A stretch of DNA of 64,000 nt from Devosia indica (GTDB taxonomy: Bacteria; Pseudomonadota; Alphaproteobacteria; Rhizobiales; Devosiaceae). Positions 16,085-24,557 of this stretch are shown here, one piece after another. The translations under genes and the position numbers were made by a program. Each line of letters begins with the position of its first letter. The stretch's first letter is position 1. Under the pieces are notes generated by a model. The model was given only the letters and a program-made list of their open reading frames with translations. It was not told the DNA's origin and searched no databases. Where the stretch lies: positions 1 through 64,000 of the forward strand of contig NZ_PYVZ01000018.1 in the NCBI RefSeq assembly GCF_003056405.1. The letters are read 5' to 3'.

Positions 16085-16381
16085 GTGCTGTTCATCGTCA
16101 GTGGCCGCGACAAGGCGGATGGCATGGCAGGCAGGCTGGAGCATCGCCTGCAGCACCGTGCCTATTATGCCGGACTGGACGAAGATCTCGTTCTTGCTGG
16201 TCCCTATCTAGATGCGGCTGGAGAGCCGATCGGCAGCATGATCGTGATGCGCGCGGCGTCGCAAGAGGCCGCCGAAAAATTTGCCTTTGCCGACCCATAT
16301 TGGACCCAGGGCGTGTTCGAAAGCCTCACAGTGTCCCGATGGGACTGGTTCATGAAGCGACCTGACGGACTGTCTGGATAG
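16085..16381 (+). CDS. YciI family protein
   Basis: 98 residues from GTG 16085. The ferredoxin-like YciI fold is indicated by LFIVSGRDK, RAYYAGLDEDLVLAGPYLD with the conserved His-region (LEHRLQHRAYY), and FADPYWTQGVFESLTVSRWDW, where YciI proteins carry the conserved F-x-D-P-y/f motif. Function in catabolic operons is unclear; relatives include muconolactone-isomerase-like and dehalogenase-like proteins. It is last in the operon, 15 bases after the dehydrogenase. A copy of the GntR operator abuts its stop codon. Confidence 0.8.
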   Translation: MLFIVSGRDKADGMAGRLEHRLQHRAYYAGLDEDLVLAGPYLDAAGEPIGSMIVMRAASQEAAEKFAFADPYWTQGVFESLTVSRWDWFMKRPDGLSG

Positions 16382-16391
16382 TTGCATACAA
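16382..16391. promoter_or_regulatory. Additional TTGCATACAA operator-like site
   Basis: TTGCATACAA begins right after the YciI stop codon, 202 bp before the operator of the ABC importer. It could be a distal site for DNA looping by the FCD regulator or the remains of a duplicated promoter. No matching -35 was found. Confidence 0.5.
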
Positions 16392-16567
16392 TAGTCTTTC
16401 GCCGATCGCGGTCGCCGAATGCGCCCTGCATCCCTGTACACACGTCCATAGGGGGCTCCTTGGTTTGATTTTCTCGCATTTCTTCCTTGTTGGACAAGGT
16501 GTGCAGAGTGATCTGCAGGGGAATCCGCGCCAGACAGGAGAAGCGACAAATTAGTGACTCATTATCG

Positions 16568-16597
16568 TTGACAGTGGCAGTTCTTGCATACAAGAAT
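16568..16597 (+). promoter_or_regulatory. Composite promoter/operator of the sugar ABC operon
   Basis: TTGACA (16568-16573), 18-base spacer, AAGAAT (16592-16597). TTCTTGCATACAAGAA (16581-16596) is palindromic except at its centre. Geometry equals that at 13325, and the core differs from it only in flanking bases. The remaining 120 bases to the start codon carry no other clear signal. Confidence 0.78.
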
Positions 16598-16719
16598 AGT
16601 CCAGCAACGAGGCGCCGAATTCTCGCGGAGGGGTGAGTGGCGTGTCGCGCCAGAACAGAAATTGCCTGCAGGCTGGTTGTCAGACGCGCAGGCGAGGGAA
16701 TGTGCAAAGGGAGGAAACC

Positions 16720-18066
16720 ATGCAAGAATTCCGTCTTAAGAAGAGGGTGGCTGGATCACTGCTCGCTACCTCGATCCTGGCTCTGTCCATGGCCGTTCTG
16801 CCAAACGGCGCGGCCGCGCAGGATAGTGACCTGCAGGGCGAGATCCGGTTTAGCTGGTGGGGTGGTCAGGTCCGCAACGACAAGACTGACCGGATCATCC
16901 AGCTTTTCGAAGGTCAGCACCCGAACGTTTCCATCGTTCGCGAGAACGCAGACTGGGCGCCTTACTGGGAGCGTCTGACGATCCAGTCGACGGGCAACAA
17001 CCAGCCCTGTGCCATCACCATGCAGACGCGTTGGCTGGCAACCTATGCGCGTCCCGACATCCTGATGCCACTCGATGAGCTGGTCGAGAACGGAACCCTG
17101 GATGTGTCGGGTATTCCTGAGCCCGTGCTGAACTCAGCGCGCGGTGCAGATGGCAATCTCTACATGATCCCGCATGGCGTGTTCTACTTTGCGCTCATGT
17201 ATAATGAGCAGATGGCGCAGACGGCCGCTGATGCCGGGGTTGCTCCGCTCGAATACCCCTACACTTGGGACGAGTTCGCTGAATATCTGACCGCCATCCT
17301 CCCGCACCTGCCCGAAGGGGCGGCCTCGGTGCACAATATGGGTCGCGAGCAGGATGCCTTCGTGACCTGGGTGCAGTCGCATGGCGAAGATGTGTTCGAC
17401 GGCTCGAATGTCGCCTTCAGCAAGGATATTGCCGTCCAGTGGTTCGAATATTGGGAAGCCCTGCGCACGGCCGGAGTCACCGAGCCTCCCGAGGTCATGA
17501 TCAGCGACAATAGTGCGTTGATCGAGGAATCCAACATTGCCAACAATCGTGGCTTCATGACCAACCGTCCGCCCAACCAGCTTGGTTCGGTGCAGACGAC
17601 CGTGGATACCGTGAGCCCCGGCACCACGATCGGGATCACGCCCTATCCGGTTGGTCCTGATGGAACGGTTGGCATGGATATCGGTGCCAATGGTATCGCG
17701 ATCGGTGCAAGCTGCGATGAGGCGCAAATCCCCGTGGCCGCCGAGTGGATCAATTTCTGGACGCAGAACGAAGAAGCGGCCGGGATCTACGAGTCGGATA
17801 ACGGCGTGGTGTCCATTCCCGCCCTGGCGACCGCGCAGGCCGAAGATCCGGATACGCAGCCGACCCAGGTACAGCATATCGAGCTTTATCAGCAGATTAT
17901 CGATACCGCCAATCCGGTGTTCTGGCCGGCCGGTGGATATCAGGCTCTGACCGATACGCTCAATCGCGCCTACGATGCGGTGGCCTTTGGTCAACTGACC
18001 CCCGAACAGGGTGCTGATCAGCTCATCGCCGATCTGCAGCAGCAGCTTTCTCAGGCTGCCCGCTAA
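16720..18066 (+). CDS. Sugar ABC transporter substrate-binding protein (MalE/UgpB class)
   Basis: 448 residues from ATG 16720 (AGGGAGGAAACC upstream); an earlier frame to 16633 lacks a signal peptide start. Residues 1-34 form a signal peptide (basic KKR, hydrophobic core, AAA cleavage site). The mature protein reads GEIRFSWWGG and later NQPCAITMQTRWLATYA and DIGANGIAIGASCDE, as in cluster-B solute-binding proteins for sugars. It captures a carbohydrate in the periplasm and delivers it to the permeases encoded next. It is first in a six-gene operon under the GntR operator. The ligand is not predictable from this sequence alone. Confidence 0.9.
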   Translation: MQEFRLKKRVAGSLLATSILALSMAVLPNGAAAQDSDLQGEIRFSWWGGQVRNDKTDRIIQLFEGQHPNVSIVRENADWAPYWERLTIQSTGNNQPCAITMQTRWLATYARPDILMPLDELVENGTLDVSGIPEPVLNSARGADGNLYMIPHGVFYFALMYNEQMAQTAADAGVAPLEYPYTWDEFAEYLTAILPHLPEGAASVHNMGREQDAFVTWVQSHGEDVFDGSNVAFSKDIAVQWFEYWEALRTAGVTEPPEVMISDNSALIEESNIANNRGFMTNRPPNQLGSVQTTVDTVSPGTTIGITPYPVGPDGTVGMDIGANGIAIGASCDEAQIPVAAEWINFWTQNEEAAGIYESDNGVVSIPALATAQAEDPDTQPTQVQHIELYQQIIDTANPVFWPAGGYQALTDTLNRAYDAVAFGQLTPEQGADQLIADLQQQLSQAAR

Positions 18067-18075
18067 TCTAGCGCT

Positions 18076-18105
18076 GGCGCGCGGGCCGGTGAGTGCCCGC
18101 GCGCC
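18076..18105 (+). other. Intercistronic hairpin after the substrate-binding protein gene
   Basis: GGCGCGCGGGC (18076-18086), 8-base loop, GCCCGCGCGCC (18095-18105): perfect 11-bp GC stem without a T-run. Such structures after binding-protein genes commonly protect the upstream message and lower permease expression. Confidence 0.72.
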
Positions 18106-18178
18106 CATTTCGGCGAATGGCCGAAGCTGATTTCGACCCAGCATGGTCTGCGTCAGGCAGGCGAAAAGGGAGACTGAA

Positions 18179-19156
18179 TTGAGCTCGATTGATGCCGCCA
18201 ATGATCCGGTACTGACCGCGTCGGAAACGGCGAAGTCCGTGCGGGAAATCCCTCGCAATAGAACCGGGTCTGCCCTCAAGAAGGCCGATAACAGGGCGGC
18301 CTATATGTTCCTCTTGCCCTGGTTTGCCGGCATCATCCTGATTACGGCCCTGCCTATGCTGGTTTCGCTCTACCTCAGCTTCACCAATTACGCGGTGATC
18401 GGCCTGCCCTCGTTTGTCGGGTTCGACAATTATGTGCGGCTGTTCACATCGGATCGGCGGTTCATCACCTCGATATGGGTGACGCTGAAATATGTGGGTT
18501 TCTCGGTGCCGCTGGTGCTGCTGTTCTCGCTGACCATTGCAGTTGCCCTCAATCGCGGCCTGCGGGGGCTGGCGATCTACCGCTCGCTCTTCTATGTGCC
18601 CTCACTTATCGGTGCCAGCGTCGGTATCGGCCTGCTCTGGAAGGAAGTGTTCGGCGAGCGTGGCGTCGTCAATGACATCCTGGCCCTGTTCGGTGTGGCT
18701 GGCCGTGGCTGGATCAACAATCCGACCTTTGCCTTGCCCTCGGTCATTGCGCTGAACGTCTGGACGTTCGGTGCGTCCATGGTGATCTTTCTGGCCGCGC
18801 TGCGGCAGATCCCGGAATCCTACTATGAGGCTGCCTCGATCGACGGGGCCAATGCCTGGCAGCGGTTCCGCAGGATCACCCTGCCGCTGATCACGCCGGT
18901 TATCTTCTTCAACACCGTGCTGCTGCTGATCAATTCGTTCCAGTCCTTCACCCAGGCCTTCGTGGTGTCCAACGGGCGGGGCGGGCCGGTGGATTCGACG
19001 CTGCTCTATTCACTCTATCTCTACCAGCAGGCGTTCCAGCAACTGCAGATGGGCTACGCCTCTGCGATGGCCTGGATCCTGCTGATCGCTATCGGCCTTG
19101 CAACGGCGCTGATGTTCTGGTCCTCACGCTATTGGGTGTTCTATGGCGACCGTTAA
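18179..19156 (+). CDS. Sugar ABC transporter permease (MalF type)
   Basis: 325 residues from TTG 18179, chosen because AAGGGAG (18166-18172) is correctly spaced; ATG 18143 would add 12 residues. The first membrane segment is AAYMFLLPWFAGIILITALP, and about six span the protein. The EAA loop YYEAASIDGANAWQRFRRIT near 220 contacts the ATPase. It forms the channel with the next permease, whose gene overlaps by 14 bp. Confidence 0.88.
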   Translation: MSSIDAANDPVLTASETAKSVREIPRNRTGSALKKADNRAAYMFLLPWFAGIILITALPMLVSLYLSFTNYAVIGLPSFVGFDNYVRLFTSDRRFITSIWVTLKYVGFSVPLVLLFSLTIAVALNRGLRGLAIYRSLFYVPSLIGASVGIGLLWKEVFGERGVVNDILALFGVAGRGWINNPTFALPSVIALNVWTFGASMVIFLAALRQIPESYYEAASIDGANAWQRFRRITLPLITPVIFFNTVLLLINSFQSFTQAFVVSNGRGGPVDSTLLYSLYLYQQAFQQLQMGYASAMAWILLIAIGLATALMFWSSRYWVFYGDR

Positions 19157-20039
19157 GACATACGATCCCGAGCTGCTGCGCGCCGAGCGGCGCAAGCGCG
19201 AAAATATCCGCCGGCTAAAGGGGTTGGGCCTGCATGCCCTGCTGATCACCATCCTGGGTGTCATGCTCTACCCGGTTATCTGGATGGTGCTGAGTGCGCT
19301 GCGCCCGGAGACCGAGATCTTCGGCGACATGGGGTTCATCCCCACCAACTGGACGCTCGAGAACTTCGTGCGCGGCTGGCAGCTCTATGGGGATCTCACG
19401 TTCACGCAGTTCTATGTGAACTCGTTCATCATCTGTGCCCTGGCGATTATCGGCAATCTTCTGGCCTGCTCGATGGCGGCCTATGCCTTTGCGCGGCTCG
19501 AATTCCGCGGCAAGTGGTGGCTCTTCGCCATCATGCTCGGCACCATGATGCTGCCGATCCACGTGCAGTTGATCCCGCAATATATCTTCTTTCTCAACAT
19601 CGGCTGGGTGAACACCATCCTGCCCCTGGTGGTGCCGAAATTCCTGGCGCACGATGCCTTTTTTATCTTCCTGATGGTCCAGTTCATGCGCTCATTGCCT
19701 AATGAACTGGAACAGGCAGCGATCGTTGACGGTGCGTCCTACTGGCAGCGCTACTGGCGGATCATTCTGCCGCTTTCCATGCCGGCTCTGGCCACCACGG
19801 CCGTGTTCACCTTCATCAACACCTACAACGACTTCTTCAGCCAGTTGATCTACCTCACCGACACCGACCGGATGACGGTTCCGGTAGCTCTGCGGCTTTT
19901 CCTCGATCCGAGTGGTGGTTCCTCCTCCTTTGGCGGACTGTTTGCGATGGTACTTGTCTCCATCGGACCGGTGCTCGGTTTCTTCCTCGCCTCGCAGCGA
20001 CTGCTCACCAAGGGCATCGCCACGCAAGGTTTCAAGTGA
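19143..20039 (+). CDS. Sugar ABC transporter permease (MalG type)
   Basis: 298 residues with a cytoplasmic basic N-terminus (ELLRAERRKRENIRRLKGLG) and six predicted membrane segments, the first ALLITILGVMLYPVIWMVLS. The EAA loop ELEQAAIVDGASYWQRYWRI near 195 is typical of MalG. It pairs with the preceding MalF-type subunit and overlaps its gene by 14 bp, implying coupled translation. Confidence 0.9.
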   Translation: MATVKTYDPELLRAERRKRENIRRLKGLGLHALLITILGVMLYPVIWMVLSALRPETEIFGDMGFIPTNWTLENFVRGWQLYGDLTFTQFYVNSFIICALAIIGNLLACSMAAYAFARLEFRGKWWLFAIMLGTMMLPIHVQLIPQYIFFLNIGWVNTILPLVVPKFLAHDAFFIFLMVQFMRSLPNELEQAAIVDGASYWQRYWRIILPLSMPALATTAVFTFINTYNDFFSQLIYLTDTDRMTVPVALRLFLDPSGGSSSFGGLFAMVLVSIGPVLGFFLASQRLLTKGIATQGFK

Positions 20040-20057
20040 TCCGCCCGGAGCAGACCC

Positions 20058-21236
20058 ATGGCCAGTGTAACGCTACAGAATTTGACCAAAACCTATGCCG
20101 GTGGACAGCTTCGCGCCGTCAACGATGTTTCCCTGGAGATCGAGGATGGGGAATTCCTCGTCCTGGTCGGCCCCTCGGGCTGCGGCAAGTCGACGGCCCT
20201 GCGCATGATCGCCGGACTTGAAGAGATCACCGACGGGGCCGTGTGGATCGGCGATGAGTTCGTCAACGACACGCATCCCAAGGATCGCGACATCGCCATG
20301 GTGTTCCAGTCTTATGCGCTCTACCCGCATATGAGCGTGTACGACAATATCGCCTTCCCGCTTCAGATCGCCAGGATGCCCAAGGAGGAGGTCGACAAGC
20401 GGGTGCAGGAAGCTGCGCGTGTGCTTGAACTCGAAGCCTATCTCAAGCGGCGTCCCGGCCAGCTATCCGGCGGCCAGCGCCAGCGCGTCGCGATGGGCCG
20501 GGCGATTGTTCGCAAGCCCTCCGTATTCCTGATGGACGAACCGCTGTCCAACCTGGATGCCAAGCTCCGGGTGCAGATGCGCGCGGAAATTGCGTCGATC
20601 CAGCACCGGCTGGGTGTCACGACCGTCTATGTGACCCATGATCAGGTGGAAGCGATGACCATGGGACACCGGGTGGCGCTGCTCAAGGATGGTGTGCTGC
20701 AGCAAGTCGATACCCCGTCCAATATCTACAACAAGCCGCGCAATACCTTCGTCGCCGCCTTTATCGGTTCGCCCACCATGAACATGTATTGGGCCGAACT
20801 CGAAAAGGAGAGCGATACGCTCTTCCTCCGGCTGGGCGACAATCGGTTGAAGCTTCCGGCAACGCTTGTCGAGCAATTTTCCAGCCTGTCGCAATATGCC
20901 GGACGCAAGCTGATCGTAGGTATTCGGCCCGAGGATCTTGCCGAGGCATCCTCGATTGCCAACGCCGATCCGTCCGATTGCATCGCCGCTGAAGTCGATC
21001 TGGTCGAAGCCCTTGGTTCGGATGTGATCGTCCATATCGGCATCGACGCAAAGCCGGCCGAGGTGCGCAGCTCGGACAGCCTGGACGAGATCAAGTCCAA
21101 GGCCGGCAAGGCGCGCTGCATCGCCCGCTTCAACGCCAAAAGCCAGGTGCGCCTGGGCGACACGGTGACTGTCTGGTTCGACACCACCCGCATGCATTTC
21201 TTCGACGGCGAGACCGGCCTGTCGATCCTCAACTGA
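20058..21236 (+). CDS. Sugar ABC transporter ATP-binding protein (MalK/UgpC/MsmX type)
   Basis: 392 residues. Walker A GPSGCGKST at 38-46, Q-loop region MVFQSYALYPHMSVYDNIAF, signature LSGGQRQRVAMGRA near 135, Walker B VFLMDEPLSNLDAK near 158, and the H-loop YVTHDQVEAMTMG. The C-terminal third (about 240-392) is the TOBE/regulatory region, including LIVGIRPEDL. It powers the importer from the cytoplasmic face. The gene follows malG by 18 bases. Confidence 0.92.
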   Translation: MASVTLQNLTKTYAGGQLRAVNDVSLEIEDGEFLVLVGPSGCGKSTALRMIAGLEEITDGAVWIGDEFVNDTHPKDRDIAMVFQSYALYPHMSVYDNIAFPLQIARMPKEEVDKRVQEAARVLELEAYLKRRPGQLSGGQRQRVAMGRAIVRKPSVFLMDEPLSNLDAKLRVQMRAEIASIQHRLGVTTVYVTHDQVEAMTMGHRVALLKDGVLQQVDTPSNIYNKPRNTFVAAFIGSPTMNMYWAELEKESDTLFLRLGDNRLKLPATLVEQFSSLSQYAGRKLIVGIRPEDLAEASSIANADPSDCIAAEVDLVEALGSDVIVHIGIDAKPAEVRSSDSLDEIKSKAGKARCIARFNAKSQVRLGDTVTVWFDTTRMHFFDGETGLSILN

Positions 21237-21244
21237 GCTCATCA

Positions 21245-21264
21245 GCGCCCGCATGTGCGGGCGC
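21245..21264 (+). other. Intercistronic hairpin between ATPase and third rraA-like gene
   Basis: GCGCCCGCA, TG, TGCGGGCGC: perfect 9-bp inverted repeat (effective loop of four bases), eight bases after the stop. It has no T-run; likely a message-stability or partial-termination element. Confidence 0.6.
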
Positions 21265-21297
21265 CGTCAAACCTGAAATCACCAGAAGGAAAGTAAT

Positions 21298-22023
21298 ATG
21301 GCTATCAATAGCAGCACACTCGAGATCCTGCGTAAGGTACGCACCTCAGATGTGACCGACGCCCTGGATTCCATGGGCTACATGAATACCTATGAGATGG
21401 ATCCGCGGCTGCGCCCAATGTTCCCCGGCATCTTTTTTGCCGGCATTGCCACGACCGCCGAGTTCAACATCATCAACCGCACCATCCCGGCGATGAGCTA
21501 TGAAGAGTTCGACGATCGCCAGTACAAGCGCAATCCGGACCGCAGCACGCACCCTGACGCCCTATGGCCGGCTGGCCATAGTTTCGGTGCTCCTGATGAA
21601 GTGCACGTCGTGGACACCAAACAGTCCCGCTGTGGCCTGCTGGGCTCGAACAACTTGCTCGATGCGCGTGTCAAAGGGTCGGTCGGCTTCATCATTGACG
21701 GCGCCTGCCGCGACTCGGGTGAATGCATCATGCAGAAGGATCCGGTGTTCTGCTCGGTCCGCTCCATGCGCCACATGGCGGGCCGGCTCGAGCTCTCCTC
21801 AATGGGCAAGCCGATCACCTGCGGTGGGGTCTATGTGCGGCCGGGCGACGGTGTGATTGCCGATGACGACGGGATCGTGGTGATCCCACAGGAAGACGGC
21901 GAAGAAATCGCCAAGCGGGCCTGGATGGTTCAGGACAAGGACCGCCGCATGCGCCGCGCCTTCTATGAGAAGCTGGGCATGCCCTTCGACAAGACTGTCG
22001 AATTGGAAGAACGCCCCTGGTAA
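21298..22023 (+). CDS. RraA-family protein, aldolase-like (third of three)
   Basis: 241 residues, ATG 21298 with AGAAGGAAAG upstream. LRKVRTSDVTDALDSMGYMN at the start, GFIIDGACRDSGEC near 135 with the catalytic Arg-Asp, and VRPGDGVIADDDGIVVIPQE near 180. Its expected role is retro-aldol cleavage of a 4-hydroxy-2-oxo acid to pyruvate, or decarboxylation of oxaloacetate. Its place between the importer and the D-lactate dehydrogenase ties it to the imported substrate. It is clearly a diverged paralogue of the proteins at 7698 and 13434 rather than a recent copy. Confidence 0.83.
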   Translation: MAINSSTLEILRKVRTSDVTDALDSMGYMNTYEMDPRLRPMFPGIFFAGIATTAEFNIINRTIPAMSYEEFDDRQYKRNPDRSTHPDALWPAGHSFGAPDEVHVVDTKQSRCGLLGSNNLLDARVKGSVGFIIDGACRDSGECIMQKDPVFCSVRSMRHMAGRLELSSMGKPITCGGVYVRPGDGVIADDDGIVVIPQEDGEEIAKRAWMVQDKDRRMRRAFYEKLGMPFDKTVELEERPW

Positions 22024-22032
22024 AGCGGATAT

Positions 22033-22054
22033 GCAGGCGTCTTCGGGCGCCTGC
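22033..22054 (+). other. Intercistronic hairpin before the D-lactate dehydrogenase gene
   Basis: GCAGGCG, 8-base loop, CGCCTGC, then TCTT. The stem is perfect but short and the T-content low, so it is read as a weak terminator or processing site; the next gene starts 20 bases later. Confidence 0.5.
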
Positions 22055-22074
22055 TCTTACCGCCGGGAGATGAC

Positions 22075-23760
22075 GTGCACCCGCTTATCGAGACGTTTCA
22101 AACCATCGTCGGGCGCCGTCATGTTCTGGTGGGAGACCGGCAGACGCGGCGTTTCCGCAAGGGTTATCGCTTCGGCGAGGGCCGCGTGCTCGCTGCCGTG
22201 CGCCCCGGCTCCCTGGTCGAGCAATGGCGGATCATCCAGGCTTGCGTGGCCCATGACGTCATCGTCATCGTGCAAGCGGCCAATACGGGCCTGACAGGAG
22301 GCTCAACGCCGGATCGTGAGGGCTATGATCGCCCCATTGTCATCATCAATACCATGCGCATGGACCGCGTTGACCTGCTGGACGAGGGCCGGCAGGTCCT
22401 CTGCCTGCCCGGGGCGACACTGGACAAGCTGGAAAAGCGTTTGCGGAATATCGGTCGGGAGCCGCATTCGGTCATCGGCTCGTCCTGCATCGGCGCTTCG
22501 GTGACAGGCGGCGTCTGCAACAATTCAGGCGGCTCGCTGATCCGGCGTGGACCGGCCTATACGCAACTTGCCCTGTTTGCGCAGGTCGACAGCGCCGGAA
22601 AGCTGCACCTGGTCAATCATCTGGGGATCGAACTTGGCGGCGATGCCGAGGAGATCTTGCAGCGTCTGGACAAGGCAGATTATAGCCCGGCCGATGTGCT
22701 GGGCAGCGACAATCAATGGGCCTCGGACCGTGGCTATCACGAACATCTCCGGGACGTTGATGCGTCAACGCCCGCCCGCTTCAACGCAGATCCGCGACGG
22801 CACTATGAAGCCTCGGGATCGGCAGGCAAGATTGCCGTGTTCGCCCTCAGGCTCGATACCTTCGAGGCCGACAAGGATGTGACGGTTTTCTATGTTGGCA
22901 GCAATGATCCTTCGGAACTGGCGACCATCCGGCGCGACATCCTCACCGACTTCGAGCATCTGCCTATTGCCGGCGAATACATGCATCGCGGCGCCTATGA
23001 GTTGTCGCAGGATTACGGCAAGGATCTGTTTCTGTTCGTTAAATACTTTGGGACGGACCATGTACCCGCTGCCTTCGGGGTCAAGAGCTGGCTGGACGGG
23101 TTGACCGAAAGCATCGGCCTGGGCGGCCATCTCACCGATCGATTGCTGCAGGCGGTCATGCGCTTGTTGCCGGAGCATCTGCCGCAACGACTGAACAATT
23201 ACCGGGACCGCTATGAGCATCATCTGCTGCTCAAGATGGGCGGTGGGGGCGTCGAGGAAGCACGCCGATATCTCTCCTCCCGTTTTCCGACGGCCAGCGG
23301 AAACTATCTTGAGTGCACCCGGACCGAGGGGCAGGACGCATTCCTCAACCGCTTTGCCGTCGGTGGCTCTGTCGTAAGGTTCCGCGACGTGCATCCGGCC
23401 CAGGTTGAGGACATCCTGGCCCTCGATATTGCCTTGCCGCGCAACACCAGGGACTGGTTTGAAACCCTGCCGGCGGCGCTCGAGAGCCAGTTCGTGCGCA
23501 AGATGTATTGCGGGCACTTCTTCTGCCACGTCATGCATCAGGAATATCTCGTGCAAAGGGGCGGAGATCTGGAGGCGATAGAGCAACAGTTGCTCTATCT
23601 GCTGGACCAGCGCGGCGCGGAGTATCCGGCCGAGCACAATGTCGGCCATCTCTATCATGCCAAGCCGGCATTGCGTGATTTCTACCGCGCGCTCGATCCG
23701 ACCAACAGTTTCAATCCGGGTATCGGCAAGACCTCGAAGAAGAAGGACTGGGCGCATTGA
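22075..23760 (+). CDS. dld: Quinone-dependent D-lactate dehydrogenase
   Basis: 561 residues from GTG 22075 (GGGAGA upstream), close to the 571 of E. coli Dld. The FAD-binding half contains VQAANTGLTGGSTPDREGYD near 64 and REPHSVIGSSCIGASVTGGV near 130, nearly the E. coli sequence. The membrane-binding C-terminal domain follows, ending LDPTNSFNPGIGKTSKKKDW. It is a peripheral inner-membrane flavoprotein oxidising D-lactate to pyruvate and passing electrons to quinone. As the last gene of the sugar-importer operon it suggests that D-lactate is an intermediate or co-substrate of the pathway. Confidence 0.93.
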   Translation: MHPLIETFQTIVGRRHVLVGDRQTRRFRKGYRFGEGRVLAAVRPGSLVEQWRIIQACVAHDVIVIVQAANTGLTGGSTPDREGYDRPIVIINTMRMDRVDLLDEGRQVLCLPGATLDKLEKRLRNIGREPHSVIGSSCIGASVTGGVCNNSGGSLIRRGPAYTQLALFAQVDSAGKLHLVNHLGIELGGDAEEILQRLDKADYSPADVLGSDNQWASDRGYHEHLRDVDASTPARFNADPRRHYEASGSAGKIAVFALRLDTFEADKDVTVFYVGSNDPSELATIRRDILTDFEHLPIAGEYMHRGAYELSQDYGKDLFLFVKYFGTDHVPAAFGVKSWLDGLTESIGLGGHLTDRLLQAVMRLLPEHLPQRLNNYRDRYEHHLLLKMGGGGVEEARRYLSSRFPTASGNYLECTRTEGQDAFLNRFAVGGSVVRFRDVHPAQVEDILALDIALPRNTRDWFETLPAALESQFVRKMYCGHFFCHVMHQEYLVQRGGDLEAIEQQLLYLLDQRGAEYPAEHNVGHLYHAKPALRDFYRALDPTNSFNPGIGKTSKKKDWAH

Positions 23761-24005
23761 TGCTGCATCGCCCTCCCGGCGGTGGCGAACAGGCTGGCGC
23801 CGTTCAGCGGATATGGCCGGAACCTACCCGCGATGGCCTTGTTCAACTTCGAATTGGCCCTCATGGTGGCGCTAATCCTGCCCGGTATCATGCTGTGGCA
23901 TAGGATGCCGTCTACACGTGCGCGGAACGCAGCAAGGGACCGTGGCGCGGCGTCGCGGCCAATGCTGATCAGTCCGGGTGGAGTTTCGTTTGGGAGGAGA
24001 CCGAG

Positions 24006-24557
24006 ATGCCCCTTTATGCCCTTGATGGACATGCACCGAAAATCGACCCGCAAGCGGCCTGGATAGCGCCAACGGCGGTTCTGGTGGGCAAGATCGTCAT
24101 GCACGCCGACGCCAGCGTCTGGTTTGGGGTGGTCGCGCGTGGAGACAATGAAGAGATCACGATTGGGGTGGGCAGCAATGTGCAAGAGAATACGGTCCTG
24201 CACACCGATATGGGGCATCCGCTGACGATCGGGAAAGGCTGCACCATCGGCCACAAGGCGATGCTGCATGGCTGCACGATCGGCGACAATACCCTGATCG
24301 GCATGGGCGCGACCGTGCTCAATGGCGCGCGTATTGGCCGTGACTGTCTGATTGGAGCCGGCGCGTTGATCACGGAAGGCAAGGAGATCCCGGATGGGTC
24401 ACTGGTTGTTGGTAGCCCCGGAAAGGTGCTCCGGACACTGGATGCAGATGCAATCGCCTCCCTCAAGCGCTCTGCATCAGGCTATGTGCAGAACGCGCGC
24501 CGCTTCGCCAAGGGTCTGGTGCCCATAACTTCCTTTGCAGGCTTCGACCCTGCCTGA
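24006..24557 (+). CDS. Gamma-class carbonic anhydrase-like protein
   Basis: 183 residues, ATG 24006 with GGGAGGAGACC upstream. Left-handed beta-helix hexapeptide repeats fill about 55-140 ([33 protein letters not shown]). Candidate zinc histidines are in [15 protein letters not shown] and LHGC. The QENTVLH and [10 protein letters not shown] segments fit the Cam/YrdA/CaiE group. Probably a cytoplasmic zinc protein; bacterial YrdA-type members often lack strong carbonic anhydrase activity. The 245 bases before it hold no credible gene, and it appears to be a single-gene unit. Confidence 0.88.
   Translation: MPLYALDGHAPKIDPQAAWIAPTAVLVGKIVMHADASVWFGVVARGDNEEITIGVGSNVQENTVLHTDMGHPLTIGKGCTIGHKAMLHGCTIGDNTLIGMGATVLNGARIGRDCLIGAGALITEGKEIPDGSLVVGSPGKVLRTLDADAIASLKRSASGYVQNARRFAKGLVPITSFAGFDPA

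Noticed and set aside
23782-24066. Frame of 94 residues before the carbonic anhydrase gene
   Set aside because: It overlaps the carbonic anhydrase start, has no ribosome binding site and no recognisable family.
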